NCBI RefSeq assembly: GCF_025562715.2 | Contig: NZ_JAPFCC010000001.1 | Location: 5,790,001 to 5,854,000, forward strand | Direction of reading: 5' to 3' | DNA from: Endozoicomonas gorgoniicola | GTDB taxonomy: Bacteria > Pseudomonadota > Gammaproteobacteria > Pseudomonadales > Endozoicomonadaceae | Length of the DNA stretch: 64,000 bases | Shown here: positions 36,887-45,243 of the stretch, one piece after another | How the letters are laid out: each line of letters opens with the position of its first letter | How positions within the stretch are numbered: the first letter of the stretch is position 1 | The notes under the pieces: generated by a model | Databases searched by the model: none | What the model was told of the DNA's origin: nothing | The model's input: only the letters and a program-made list of their open reading frames with translations | Program-made: the position numbers and the translations under genes

Positions 36887-37585
36887 TCATACTTTGATCA
36901 TAACCCACCAGGTACCCTGATGGAGAAAATGGAGATGATAATCTTCGAGAACTGATAAGAGTAAACGCAAGGGGCCTTCGTTAGGATAGCTAGTAACAAA
37001 AAGACCCTGATCAGGCTCGAGTAATTCCCATTCCGTACTGGATTGGCAGCGCATGCCTAAGGCATGGTTTTTTTGCATTTCATCCTGACCAATAAGGCAT
37101 AGCAGGCAACAATGGCTGCCTGGTTCTTCATTGACCAACCATTCAAATGCATTACCAAGTACATCATGATCATGCAATAAGCCGCCTTTTGTACCGCTTA
37201 CTACCAGATTCTGGGCGATCATAAACTTCCTTAAGGAATTCACTGCATACACATCTATACCTATGCTGGGTATGCTTCTAAAAGGGCTAACATCGATGTT
37301 GGGTCTGATTATGCGAGTAGGCCGGGTGTCTGCAATCATGGCTCCATAGCAGTTCGACGCAATCTTCTTGGCAGCCGAAAAGCCTGAACCTGTGGCAATT
37401 GCTGTTTTTAGCCAGTAGGCGACCATTGCCAGATATACCCTGCCTTTCCAGTCACACATGGGTGTTACACGGTTTGTCCCCATCATGCTGGCTCCATCAA
37501 TCCATCTGAAACTTCTCCAAGTCTCGCGGTCTTCTATTTTGTATAACCTATGAGCCAGGTGCATGTTCTGTCCAACTTTCTTCAT
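36887..37585 (-). CDS. C58/YopT-like protein lacking the expected catalytic cysteine
   Basis: ATG 37585 (MKKVGQ) is preferred over a TTG at 37600; the protein has 232 residues. It aligns to the protein at 59071-59739. Shared parts are MVAYWLKTAIATGSG (residues 54-68) and, near the C-terminus, NHALGMR plus ELLEPDQGLF (His174, Glu190), which follow the order of the C58/YopT cysteine-protease family (Cys, His, Asp). Seven residues before the conserved Trp58, where the family has Cys, this protein has Tyr51. It may be an inactive relative or use another residue. No signal peptide is present; a secreted effector role is inference. It lies inside a repeat-bracketed insertion upstream of miaB. Confidence 0.6.
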   Translation of the reverse strand: MKKVGQNMHLAHRLYKIEDRETWRSFRWIDGASMMGTNRVTPMCDWKGRVYLAMVAYWLKTAIATGSGFSAAKKIASNCYGAMIADTRPTRIIRPNIDVSPFRSIPSIGIDVYAVNSLRKFMIAQNLVVSGTKGGLLHDHDVLGNAFEWLVNEEPGSHCCLLCLIGQDEMQKNHALGMRCQSSTEWELLEPDQGLFVTSYPNEGPLRLLLSVLEDYHLHFLHQGTWWVMIKV

Positions 37586-37724
37586 ACTGATGGATAGCAA
37601 GCATAATAGTTCAAGAAGCCAGCATTGATAGAGTCTTTAAGATCAATTGATAGGGCGAAAGTCTCATATTGACAGCCTTTTCCTGGCTTTCAGCTCAAAG
37701 AAGGGGGGTAAGCTCCCAACCCAC

Positions 37725-37810
37725 ATCAGAAATATTGCTCACTACCCACCCCGTCAGCCAAAGGCTATAATGTGCCACTTTTGAACAGATAGTAGACAGC
37801 CGTGAGCGCA
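37725..37810 (+). repeat. 86-bp repeat, copy B (miaB leader)
   Basis: This is the miaB-proximal copy of the repeat at 36747-36832. It contains a good -10-like TATAAT (37766-37771) about 50 bases before the miaB ATG and probably the native miaB promoter. No convincing -35 box was identified. Confidence 0.75.
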
Positions 37811-37819
37811 GAGACAGCC

Positions 37820-39163
37820 ATGAGCACCAAAAAGCTATACATCAAGACCCACGGTTGCCAGATGAACGAGTACGACTCTGCCCGTATGGCAGACCTGCTC
37901 GGAGAAACCCATACTCTGGAACTGACCGACAACCCGGAAGAAGCCGACGTACTGCTGGTCAACACCTGCTCCGTCCGTGAAAAGGCGCAGGAAAAACTGT
38001 TCCACCAGCTCGGCCGCTGGAAACACCTGAAAGAAAAAAAACCCGATCTGGTGATTGGCGTTGGCGGTTGTGTTGCCAGTCAGGAAGGCGAAGAAATCCG
38101 CAAGCGTGCACACTACGTTGACGTGGTGTTTGGTCCACAGACCCTGCATCGCCTGCCGGAAATGATTGACGCCACCAAGCAGGACCATATCCCGGTTGTA
38201 GATGTCACTTTCCCTGAAATCGAGAAGTTTGACCGCCTGCCCGAACCAAGCGTTGATGGGCCAACCGCCTTTGTATCCATCATGGAAGGCTGCAGCAAAT
38301 ACTGCACCTACTGCATTGTGCCATACACCCGGGGGCCGGAAGTCAGCCGCCCAATGGATGACGTACTGGCGGAATGTGTCGGTCTGGCAGAGAAAGGGGT
38401 TCGTGAAATCAACCTGCTGGGTCAGAACGTTAACGCTTATCGCGGTGAAAAGTACGATGGTTCTATTTGTGATCTGGCAGAGCTGATCACCATCGTTGCC
38501 GCCATCGACGGCATCGACCGCATCCGTTTTACCACGTCTCACCCGCTGGAGTTCTCCGACAGCCTGATTGACGTTTATGGTGAAGTACCGGAACTGGTCA
38601 GTCACCTGCACCTGCCGGTTCAGAGCGGTTCCAACCGTATCCTGAAGCTGATGGAGCGTGAACACGAAACCAGCATCTATCTGGACAAGGTTCGCCGGAT
38701 TCGCGAGCATCGCCCGAACATGAGCATGTCGTCCGACTTTATTGTTGGCTTCCCCGGTGAAACCGATGAAGACTTCCAGGACACTATGGATCTGATTGCC
38801 GAAGTGGGCTTCGACGCCTCCTTCAGCTTTATCTACAGCAAGCGTCCGGGTACTCCGGCGTCAGATATGCCAGACGACGTAACAGCAGAAACCAAAAAGC
38901 AGCGTCTGCATATTCTGCAGGATCGTCTGAACCAGCAAACCATGCAGATCAGCCGCCGGATGGTGGGTTCTACCCAGAAAATTCTGGTAACCGGTTACTC
39001 CAAAAAAGATCCGGGTGAGCTGATGGGACGTACCGAGTGCAACCGCATTGTTAACTTCAGGTTTGACGATCCACGCCTGATCGGGCATTTTGCCAACGTT
39101 GAAGTGACCGATGCCTTTGCCCACTCCATGCGTGGCAGGATTATCAGCTCCGAGCTGGACTGA
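37820..39163 (+). CDS. miaB: tRNA-2-methylthio-N6-dimethylallyladenosine synthase MiaB
   Basis: MiaB is a radical-SAM methylthiotransferase that adds a methylthio group to i6A37 of tRNAs. The protein (447 residues from ATG 37820; a GTG at 37802 would add six) has the N-terminal UPF0004 domain with cluster cysteines in KTHGCQMNEYDS, VNTCSVREKA and GVGGCVAS, the radical-SAM motif CSKYCTYC (about 155), SGSNRILKLMER, and a C-terminal TRAM domain (GRTECNRIVNF). It heads the miaB-ybeZ-ybeY-ybeX-lnt cluster conserved in gammaproteobacteria. Confidence 0.97.
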   Translation: MSTKKLYIKTHGCQMNEYDSARMADLLGETHTLELTDNPEEADVLLVNTCSVREKAQEKLFHQLGRWKHLKEKKPDLVIGVGGCVASQEGEEIRKRAHYVDVVFGPQTLHRLPEMIDATKQDHIPVVDVTFPEIEKFDRLPEPSVDGPTAFVSIMEGCSKYCTYCIVPYTRGPEVSRPMDDVLAECVGLAEKGVREINLLGQNVNAYRGEKYDGSICDLAELITIVAAIDGIDRIRFTTSHPLEFSDSLIDVYGEVPELVSHLHLPVQSGSNRILKLMEREHETSIYLDKVRRIREHRPNMSMSSDFIVGFPGETDEDFQDTMDLIAEVGFDASFSFIYSKRPGTPASDMPDDVTAETKKQRLHILQDRLNQQTMQISRRMVGSTQKILVTGYSKKDPGELMGRTECNRIVNFRFDDPRLIGHFANVEVTDAFAHSMRGRIISSELD

Positions 39164-39384
39164 TACACAAATCCAAATGGTTTGATACGCAGGTTGGGGC
39201 GAACGAAGTGACTCCCAACCTACGCCAAATTAATGCTGACTGTTCGCAGCTACCTCAGCTCCTCACTAAAATCTGTATAAAAATCCTGTAAAATAGAGTC
39301 AATATCCCGGTTATGATCTACCCAACCTTCAGACTGCGGTATATGCTTACCCCTAATAATCGCAGTAAGAGCTGAATCCCCGAC
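39164..39384. other. miaB-ybeZ intergenic region with hairpin
   Basis: The 221 bases contain an inverted repeat (GCAGGTTGGG near 39190 against CCCAACCTACGC near 39212) shortly after miaB, which could end part of the transcription, then AT-rich DNA before ybeZ. A minus-strand frame here (39250 leftward into ybeZ) resembles the tail of a small antitoxin only vaguely and is not called. Confidence 0.4.
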
Positions 39385-40491
39385 TTGAACGCCAAAACCC
39401 GAAACACTTCCAATACTCTGGCAGAAAGCCACTGTCAGTTTATCCTTGAGCCCGATGACAGCCAGCGCTTTGCTGAGCTGTGTGGTCAGTTCAACCAGAA
39501 TCTGAAACAGATCGAACAACGCCTTCACGTTAAAGTTCGCAACCGTGGTAACAAGTTTTCCGTGTCAGGTCGTGCAGACTCGATCAAGGCAGCTCAGGAA
39601 ATTCTCAAGCGGCTGTACAGGGAAACCGGCAAAGAACATCCGCTGACACCAGAAACTGTACACCTGTTCCTGCAGGAGTCTGCCGTTGAATACATTGCGG
39701 CACCTGAAGGCAATGACGACGTTGTTTCCCTGCGTACCCGAAAAGGGCTGATTACGCCCCGGGGGCCTAACCAGCAGAACTACGTTAAATCCATTCTTGA
39801 ACACGACATCAACTTTGGCATTGGCCCTGCGGGAACCGGTAAAACCTACCTTGCCGTTGCAGCAGCGGTTCAGGCGCTTGAAGATGAGCAGATCCGTCGC
39901 ATCCTGCTGGTTCGTCCTGCGGTAGAAGCGGGCGAGAAACTGGGTTTCCTGCCCGGTGACCTGTCCCAGAAAATCGACCCTTATCTGCGTCCCCTTTACG
40001 ACGCCCTGTATGAAATGCTGGGATTTGAGCGGGTCGACAAACTGATCGAAAAGAATGTGATTGAAGTCGCTCCCCTGGCCTACATGCGCGGTCGAACCCT
40101 GAATAACTCGTTCATTATTCTTGATGAATCCCAGAACACCACATCAGAACAGATGAAGATGTTCCTTACCCGTATCGGCTTCGGCTCAACCGCTGTCATT
40201 ACCGGTGACGTCACCCAGGTTGATCTGCCACGCGGTACCCGCTCAGGTCTGCTCAGTGCCATTGATGTTCTGAAAGACGTAGACGGCATGGGTTTTACCT
40301 GGTTCTCTTCCAAAGATGTGGTACGTCATCCTCTGGTTCAGCGCATTGTTCAGGCTTACGACGCATTCGACCAGAAGCAGGAACAGGAACAAAAAAAGCG
40401 CCGTGAAGAACGCAAGACTCTGCACGAACAGCGCCAGCAGCAGGTGCAGCCACAAACTGAGGCACAAACTGAGGCAAGTATCTCATCATGA
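39385..40491 (+). CDS. ybeZ: PhoH-family ATPase YbeZ
   Basis: YbeZ is a PhoH-like P-loop ATPase that works with the RNase YbeY in rRNA processing and quality control. The 368-residue protein has an N-terminal KH-like segment (IKQIEQRLHVKVRNRGN-type helix-strand), Walker A GPAGTGKTYLA (about residue 147) and Walker B NNSFIILDESQNTTSEQMKMF (about 243), and ends in a Gln/Glu-rich tail. A TTG at 39385 is the best start, since an in-frame stop lies nine bases upstream and no ATG occurs before conserved sequence. It overlaps ybeY by 4 bases. Confidence 0.93.
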   Translation: MNAKTRNTSNTLAESHCQFILEPDDSQRFAELCGQFNQNLKQIEQRLHVKVRNRGNKFSVSGRADSIKAAQEILKRLYRETGKEHPLTPETVHLFLQESAVEYIAAPEGNDDVVSLRTRKGLITPRGPNQQNYVKSILEHDINFGIGPAGTGKTYLAVAAAVQALEDEQIRRILLVRPAVEAGEKLGFLPGDLSQKIDPYLRPLYDALYEMLGFERVDKLIEKNVIEVAPLAYMRGRTLNNSFIILDESQNTTSEQMKMFLTRIGFGSTAVITGDVTQVDLPRGTRSGLLSAIDVLKDVDGMGFTWFSSKDVVRHPLVQRIVQAYDAFDQKQEQEQKKRREERKTLHEQRQQQVQPQTEAQTEASISS

Positions 40492-40952
40492 GCGCCAGCG
40501 TGTTTATTGATATCCAGATTGCCAGTGACAGTCAGTTGCTGCCCTGCGAACAGGACTTCCAGCACTGGGCAGAAGCTGCCGTCGGTTCACACCGGGACAA
40601 AGCGGAAATCAGCCTGCGTATCGTGGATACCGAAGAAGGGGCAGAACTGAATCAGCAGTGGCGACAGAAACAGGGCCCCACTAACGTGCTGTCATTCCCG
40701 TCTGAACTGCCAGCCGAACTGGAGCTGCCCTTGCTGGGCGACCTGGTGGTCTGCGCCCCGGTGGTTGAACAAGAAGCCGGTGAACAGAACAAAAGCCTGC
40801 AGGCACACTGGGCGCACATGATTGTGCATGGCACACTGCATCTGCTGGGCTATGACCATATAGACGACAGTGAAGCGGAAGCAATGGAAGCCCTGGAGAC
40901 TGAGATAGTTAAAAGTCTTGGTTTCCCTGACCCTTACGCAGAAACCGTTTAA
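40488..40952 (+). CDS. ybeY: endoribonuclease YbeY
   Basis: YbeY is a zinc-dependent single-strand endoribonuclease for 16S rRNA 3'-end maturation and ribosome quality control. The 154 residues include GPTNVLSFP and the zinc-binding HGTLHLLGYDH motif (three His), with the usual family length. The ATG overlaps the ybeZ stop (ATGA), so the two are translationally coupled. Confidence 0.97.
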   Translation: MSASVFIDIQIASDSQLLPCEQDFQHWAEAAVGSHRDKAEISLRIVDTEEGAELNQQWRQKQGPTNVLSFPSELPAELELPLLGDLVVCAPVVEQEAGEQNKSLQAHWAHMIVHGTLHLLGYDHIDDSEAEAMEALETEIVKSLGFPDPYAETV

Positions 40953-41109
40953 CGGACGGCACTCTGTCGGGGTATAGTTGCTACACGATAGCTGCTACAC
41001 GACAGATGCCAGACAGAAGCGGAGATATTCTCCGTTTCTGCCCATAAAGATTTCTGACCATGAAGATGGCACAACTGCTTTTTAAACAGGCACACTTAAA
41101 GAAAAGGTA

Positions 41110-41955
41110 ATGAACGACGAAACCCCAACGGGCGAAGAACCCTCACCATCGTGGATGGACAAACTGTCTGGCATTTTTAGTCAGGACCCGAAAAACAGAA
41201 GTGAATTGCTGTCAATCCTGAACGAAGCAGGCAGCAGGGGCATCATAGACACCGAAGCCCTGAGCATTATTGAAGGGGCTGTTCAGGTGGCCGACATGCA
41301 GGTACGGGAAATCATGATTCCCCGCTCCCAGATGGTCTGCGTGGAAGAAGACCAGGAACCCCGGGATTTCCTGCCCAAGATTATCGAATCAGCCCACTCC
41401 CGCTTCCCGGTGATCGGGGACACCAAGGATGAAATCATTGGCATTCTTCTGGCAAAAGATCTGCTGCCACTGATCCTGCAACATAATCGCTTCAACATTA
41501 AAGACCATCTTCGCCCTGCCACATTTATACCAGAAAGCAAGCGTCTCAACGTTCTTCTGAAAGAGTTCCGGACGAATCGCAACCATATGGCGATTGTGAT
41601 TGATGAGTTTGGTGGCGTCGCCGGGCTGGTGACCATTGAAGACGTTCTGGAACAGATTGTCGGCGACATTGAAGATGAACACGATGTCGAGGAAGACAGC
41701 TTTATCAAGCCCGTCGAAGAAACTGCCAATACCTTTATCGTTAAGGCGCTGACCCCTATCGAAGACTTTAATGAGCATTTCAATGCCAAATTCAGCGGCG
41801 AAGAGTTCGATACCATCGGCGGGATTGTTATGCAGGAGTTTGGACACATGCCCAAGCGTAACGAATACGTGGAAATTTCCGGTTTTCGGTTTGATGTGCT
41901 TAACTCCGACGGTCGCCGTATTCGATTATTGCGGGTGACAGACTCCCACGACTAA
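41110..41955 (+). CDS. ybeX: CorC/HlyC-family CBS-domain protein YbeX
   Basis: YbeX (CorC) is a cytoplasmic CBS-pair protein linked to magnesium/cobalt homeostasis and, in E. coli, to ribosome metabolism. The 281 residues contain two CBS motifs (REIMIPRSQMVCVEEDQEPRDFL; FGGVAGLVTIEDVLEQIVGDIEDE) and a C-terminal transporter-associated CorC_HlyC domain (FNAKFSGEEFDTIGGIVMQEFGHMPKRNEYVEISGFRF). It lies between ybeY and lnt in the conserved order. Confidence 0.95.
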   Translation: MNDETPTGEEPSPSWMDKLSGIFSQDPKNRSELLSILNEAGSRGIIDTEALSIIEGAVQVADMQVREIMIPRSQMVCVEEDQEPRDFLPKIIESAHSRFPVIGDTKDEIIGILLAKDLLPLILQHNRFNIKDHLRPATFIPESKRLNVLLKEFRTNRNHMAIVIDEFGGVAGLVTIEDVLEQIVGDIEDEHDVEEDSFIKPVEETANTFIVKALTPIEDFNEHFNAKFSGEEFDTIGGIVMQEFGHMPKRNEYVEISGFRFDVLNSDGRRIRLLRVTDSHD

Positions 41956-41988
41956 CTCTCGCGACTGACTTTCGCGACTGACAGGCCG

Positions 41989-43503
41989 ATGATATTGAAG
42001 AATAAACTGCCCGGACACCTGATGGCAGCGCTTGCTGGTGCCCTCTTCACATTTGCTTTCAGCCCTTATGATTACTGGCCGGTGCTACTGCTGGCCAGTG
42101 GCTGTATTTTTTTTCTTACCCAGAAGGAAGCACTGCGCCCTGCCTTGATTCGCGGATCACTGTTCGGCGTCGGGCTGTTCGGAGCTGGCACTTCATGGGT
42201 TTATGTCAGCATCCATCAGTTCGGTTCAGCACCCGCTCCCTTTGCCATCCTGCTGACCCTGCTGTTCACTCTGTTCCTGACCAGCATCTTTATCACCCCT
42301 CTGTTTTTTGCTTATGTGAAACTCAGGGATCGCTATAACGTTGTAAAAACCTGGCAGCGGGCGCTGTTGTTTGCCGGTGTCTGGGTTCTGTTTGAATGGA
42401 TCAGAACCTGGTTCCTTACCGGCTTCCCCTGGCTGTTACAGGGTTATGCCCTTCTGGACACACCATTCCAGAGCTGGGCGCCTGTGGTCGGAGTTTACGG
42501 CCTGAGCCTGTTACTGATAACAACGGCCTGCCTGCTGACCTCTGTTCTTATCGATAAATGTCGTCTTTCTGCCGGACAGGTGATTACCCTGATGACCGTC
42601 GCCACAGCCTGGCTGATCAGCCTTCCACTGAACCAGGTAACATGGACCACCAAAACCGGTGAGCTGAGCTTCAGTGCCATTCAGGGCAATATTCCCCAGA
42701 GCCTGAAATGGGAGCCGGGCTATCTGGAAAATACCATCAGAACCTATTTCAAACTGACCGAAAAGGAGTGGGGACGAGACCTGGTGATATGGCCGGAAAA
42801 TGCCCTGCCCATTTTCTACAGCAGTGCCCGCTCTGTGATACAGCAGATTGATCGTCAGGCTAACGACAGTGGAAGTGCGTTTATCACCGGTATTCCAATG
42901 GATGATAACAGTACCGGCGAACCCCGTTATTACAATGCCATTATTGCCATCGGTACAGGTGATGGACGGTACGATAAACAGAAACTGGTTCCTTTTGGTG
43001 AATACGTGCCGCTGGAGTCCATACTGAGAGGGCTGATTGACTTCTTTAACCTGCCCATGAGCGCCTTCTCCCAAGGTGCGGACAATCAAGAATTATTAGA
43101 AGTACCGGAAGCCACCATTGCCCCCTATATCTGCTATGAAGTAGTGTACCCGGACTTTGCGGCGGAGCAGGCAAAAGACAGTGGTTTATTAATCACGATC
43201 AGCAACGACACCTGGTTTGGCCGCTCCATTGGCCCCTTGCAGCATTACCAGATTGCCCGTATGCGTTCACTGGAAACAGGACGCTATATGATTCGCACCA
43301 CCAATGATGGCAAGACCGCCCTGATTGATGACCGGGGGCAAACCGTTAAAAGTATTGAACGTTTCAAGGCGGGTATTTTGCGTGGTGACGTTCCGGTTAT
43401 GAAAGGCGTCACCCCCTTTATGCGCTTTGGCTCATCCCCGGTATTGCTATTAAGCCTGCTGATGATTGTTCTGGTTGCTCACCGAAGCCGTCGCAGGGCA
43501 TAA
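41989..43503 (+). CDS. lnt: apolipoprotein N-acyltransferase Lnt
   Basis: Lnt N-acylates the N-terminal cysteine of lipoproteins at the periplasmic face of the inner membrane. The 504-residue protein has about six N-terminal membrane helices, then a nitrilase domain holding the Glu-Lys-Cys triad: Glu in LVIWPENALPIFY (about 269), Lys in YDKQKLVPFGEYVPLES (about 330) and Cys in APYICYEVVYPDF (about 381). A final membrane helix (SSPVLLLSLLMIVLVAH) closes it. The 3' end of the gene is duplicated at 45016-45127. Confidence 0.96.
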   Translation: MILKNKLPGHLMAALAGALFTFAFSPYDYWPVLLLASGCIFFLTQKEALRPALIRGSLFGVGLFGAGTSWVYVSIHQFGSAPAPFAILLTLLFTLFLTSIFITPLFFAYVKLRDRYNVVKTWQRALLFAGVWVLFEWIRTWFLTGFPWLLQGYALLDTPFQSWAPVVGVYGLSLLLITTACLLTSVLIDKCRLSAGQVITLMTVATAWLISLPLNQVTWTTKTGELSFSAIQGNIPQSLKWEPGYLENTIRTYFKLTEKEWGRDLVIWPENALPIFYSSARSVIQQIDRQANDSGSAFITGIPMDDNSTGEPRYYNAIIAIGTGDGRYDKQKLVPFGEYVPLESILRGLIDFFNLPMSAFSQGADNQELLEVPEATIAPYICYEVVYPDFAAEQAKDSGLLITISNDTWFGRSIGPLQHYQIARMRSLETGRYMIRTTNDGKTALIDDRGQTVKSIERFKAGILRGDVPVMKGVTPFMRFGSSPVLLLSLLMIVLVAHRSRRRA

Positions 43504-43510
43504 ACTCTTT
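43398..43510 (+). repeat. lnt 3'-end repeat, original copy
   Basis: The last about 105 coding bases of lnt and its stop, through the following ACTCTTT, recur at 45016-45127 with only a few base changes and one single-base gap. The two copies bracket the secreted-protein gene 43720-44925. Confidence 0.9.
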
Positions 43511-43522
43511 TCAGACGGTCTC

Positions 43523-43553
43523 TTAGCAGGAGCATTTACAATGCTCCTGCTAA
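43523..43553 (+). terminator. hairpin after lnt
   Basis: A perfect 14-bp stem (TTAGCAGGAGCATT with AATGCTCCTGCTAA) and a 3-base loop lies 20 bases after the lnt stop. There is no U-run, but it probably marks the end of the miaB-lnt transcript. Confidence 0.6.
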
Positions 43554-43719
43554 TCACCTCACCCTTTGGAAAAATCCCCCCAGAGTTATTAACCAGATCA
43601 AAAAGATCATTAACGCTATAGACCTTAGTCGCAGTAAAGGTGGTTAATGACATCCTCCCGCAGGAAGAGATGCTATTTTATAGCCAGCCACTTCAAGCCA
43701 CTACCACAGGGCTATAAGA

Positions 43720-44925
43720 ATGAAGACATACAGGCTGTCGATATCACTTGTCATCTTTTCGCTGTTTATCTGCTCCCTGACGATTCGGCCTGCGAACGGA
43801 CAGGGCGACGACTACGAATTGCAGCCCCGTAACACCGATAAACCTGACGGACAGCCTGCGGAGCAAGATAAAGAGGTTAAGCAGAACAACGGAGCCAGAA
43901 ATCGTAATTTGTACTGGCTTACTTTTTCTGTCCCCCATAATGATTCCGGTACAGGAATCTCAGAAAGAGACGTCAGTTTTCTTGTAGAGTTATCAGGCCC
44001 TGAGCGAGTGATTACGCGGCAAGATAGGGTTCCGCGACACCCTGCCAGCCTTTCAGCCCAAGGGCGCAGAATAATCACAGACCCTGCAAATCAACCATGC
44101 TGTTCCCATGACATAGTCCAGGAAACGCCCCACCAACCTGTAAGCACTGCGTTAGTTACCTGTGATCCCACCACAAGAGGTGTGCAGAACCCTGTTGTAC
44201 AGACTTATTCAGGGTATACCTTAAACGAAGCCCCTGAAAGCGAACACCACCCCGACCCAATACCCATGAGCCGGGAGTCCATCGATACATTTATCATGGT
44301 TGCCCGATCATTAAGGGGGCATGTACACCGGCTGATCGACCAGAGAAACTGCCTTCAGGATTTACTTCAACTAGCTTGCACCATTGGCAATTGTCGAAGA
44401 CGTCATCATACCAGCATTATATGCACCTGCGGTTGTGGAGGGTGCGGTGGATTAGTATCTTCTCAGGTAATAGCAGGTGAATGTGCTGTATCAACGGCTG
44501 TGCAAGCCTCAGCCGCGACTGCATGTGCTTTATGTTGTAGCCTGCTAACTTGTTTGACAGCCGCCTGTTACTTCAAGTACAAATATTTTCAACCGTCTGA
44601 ACTCACTATCTCCATCAGACACGAACTGCCACCTCATGGAGAACTGCCGGAAACAGGCATCAGTGAGGATGTGCAGGAAGGCCTCAGGAGAATAATCTCC
44701 AGTTTTGACAGGATCGGCTCATCGCCTGCTTTGATTTCACTTAACTCAACCGCTCAAAACGATAGAGTCATAGTAACAGACCTTACTATTGAGATAAGAG
44801 CACCATTTCGATTTTACAGTTCAGAGACTGAATTTCTGAACTATTACGGGCTAACAGACATCATGAATATTCCGAACATTTTGATAGGTTACAGCTATAT
44901 TGGTTTGGGCGTAAGCGGTTGGTGA
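43720..44925 (+). CDS. secreted Cys-rich hypothetical protein (401 residues)
   Basis: No family is recognised. It has a signal peptide (LSISLVIFSLFICSLTIRPANG), a polar middle region, then a strongly Cys-rich block (about residues 217-285: CLQDLLQLACTIGNC, ICTCGCGGCGG, ACALCCSLLTCLTAACYF), part of which is hydrophobic enough to insert into a membrane. The C-terminal 100 residues look like a beta-rich soluble domain. It lies between lnt and a duplicate of the lnt tail, beside the serpin gene. A role in host contact is only a guess. Confidence 0.65.
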   Translation: MKTYRLSISLVIFSLFICSLTIRPANGQGDDYELQPRNTDKPDGQPAEQDKEVKQNNGARNRNLYWLTFSVPHNDSGTGISERDVSFLVELSGPERVITRQDRVPRHPASLSAQGRRIITDPANQPCCSHDIVQETPHQPVSTALVTCDPTTRGVQNPVVQTYSGYTLNEAPESEHHPDPIPMSRESIDTFIMVARSLRGHVHRLIDQRNCLQDLLQLACTIGNCRRRHHTSIICTCGCGGCGGLVSSQVIAGECAVSTAVQASAATACALCCSLLTCLTAACYFKYKYFQPSELTISIRHELPPHGELPETGISEDVQEGLRRIISSFDRIGSSPALISLNSTAQNDRVIVTDLTIEIRAPFRFYSSETEFLNYYGLTDIMNIPNILIGYSYIGLGVSGW

Positions 44926-45015
44926 GCCCCATCTACCCCTATTTCATAGATGAGGCAGTAATGAATAATATTGACGGACGCAAAATCTCGGATCAGGTCA
45001 GAGAACAAATACGAT

Positions 45016-45127
45016 ATGAAAGGCGTCACCCCCTTTATGCGCTTTGGCTCATCCCCGGTATTGCTATTAAGCCTGCTGATGATTGTTCTGGTTGCTCACC
45101 GGGGCCGTTGCAGGGCATAACTCTTTA
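45016..45127 (+). repeat. lnt: duplicate of the lnt 3' end
   Basis: About 111 bases repeat 43398-43510, still partly readable as the Lnt C-terminus in one frame but without the rest of the gene. Nothing upstream resembles lnt, so this is a partial duplication, not a whole-gene remnant. It separates two lineage-specific secreted-protein genes. Confidence 0.9.
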
Positions 45128-45243
45128 AAGTATTTCAACCCATTCTGAAATATCCGGAAATATTCGTTCACCGTCCTTTAAATTGCCGGATTTAAAGTCA
45201 GTGCTAGTCTTTGGTCTTCGGTAAAACAAACACTGGAAATAGA

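Noticed and set aside
37835..38710. 291-codon frame antisense to miaB
   Set aside because: Shadow of miaB; composition is explained by codon bias of the true gene.
39250..39528. Possible AbrB/MazE-like antitoxin on the minus strand
   Set aside because: Only the tail weakly resembles antitoxins, the start overlaps the ybeZ coding region, and there is no toxin partner.
44919..45128. Small 69-codon gene after the Cys-rich secreted protein
   Set aside because: It is largely the duplicated lnt 3' end read in another frame.
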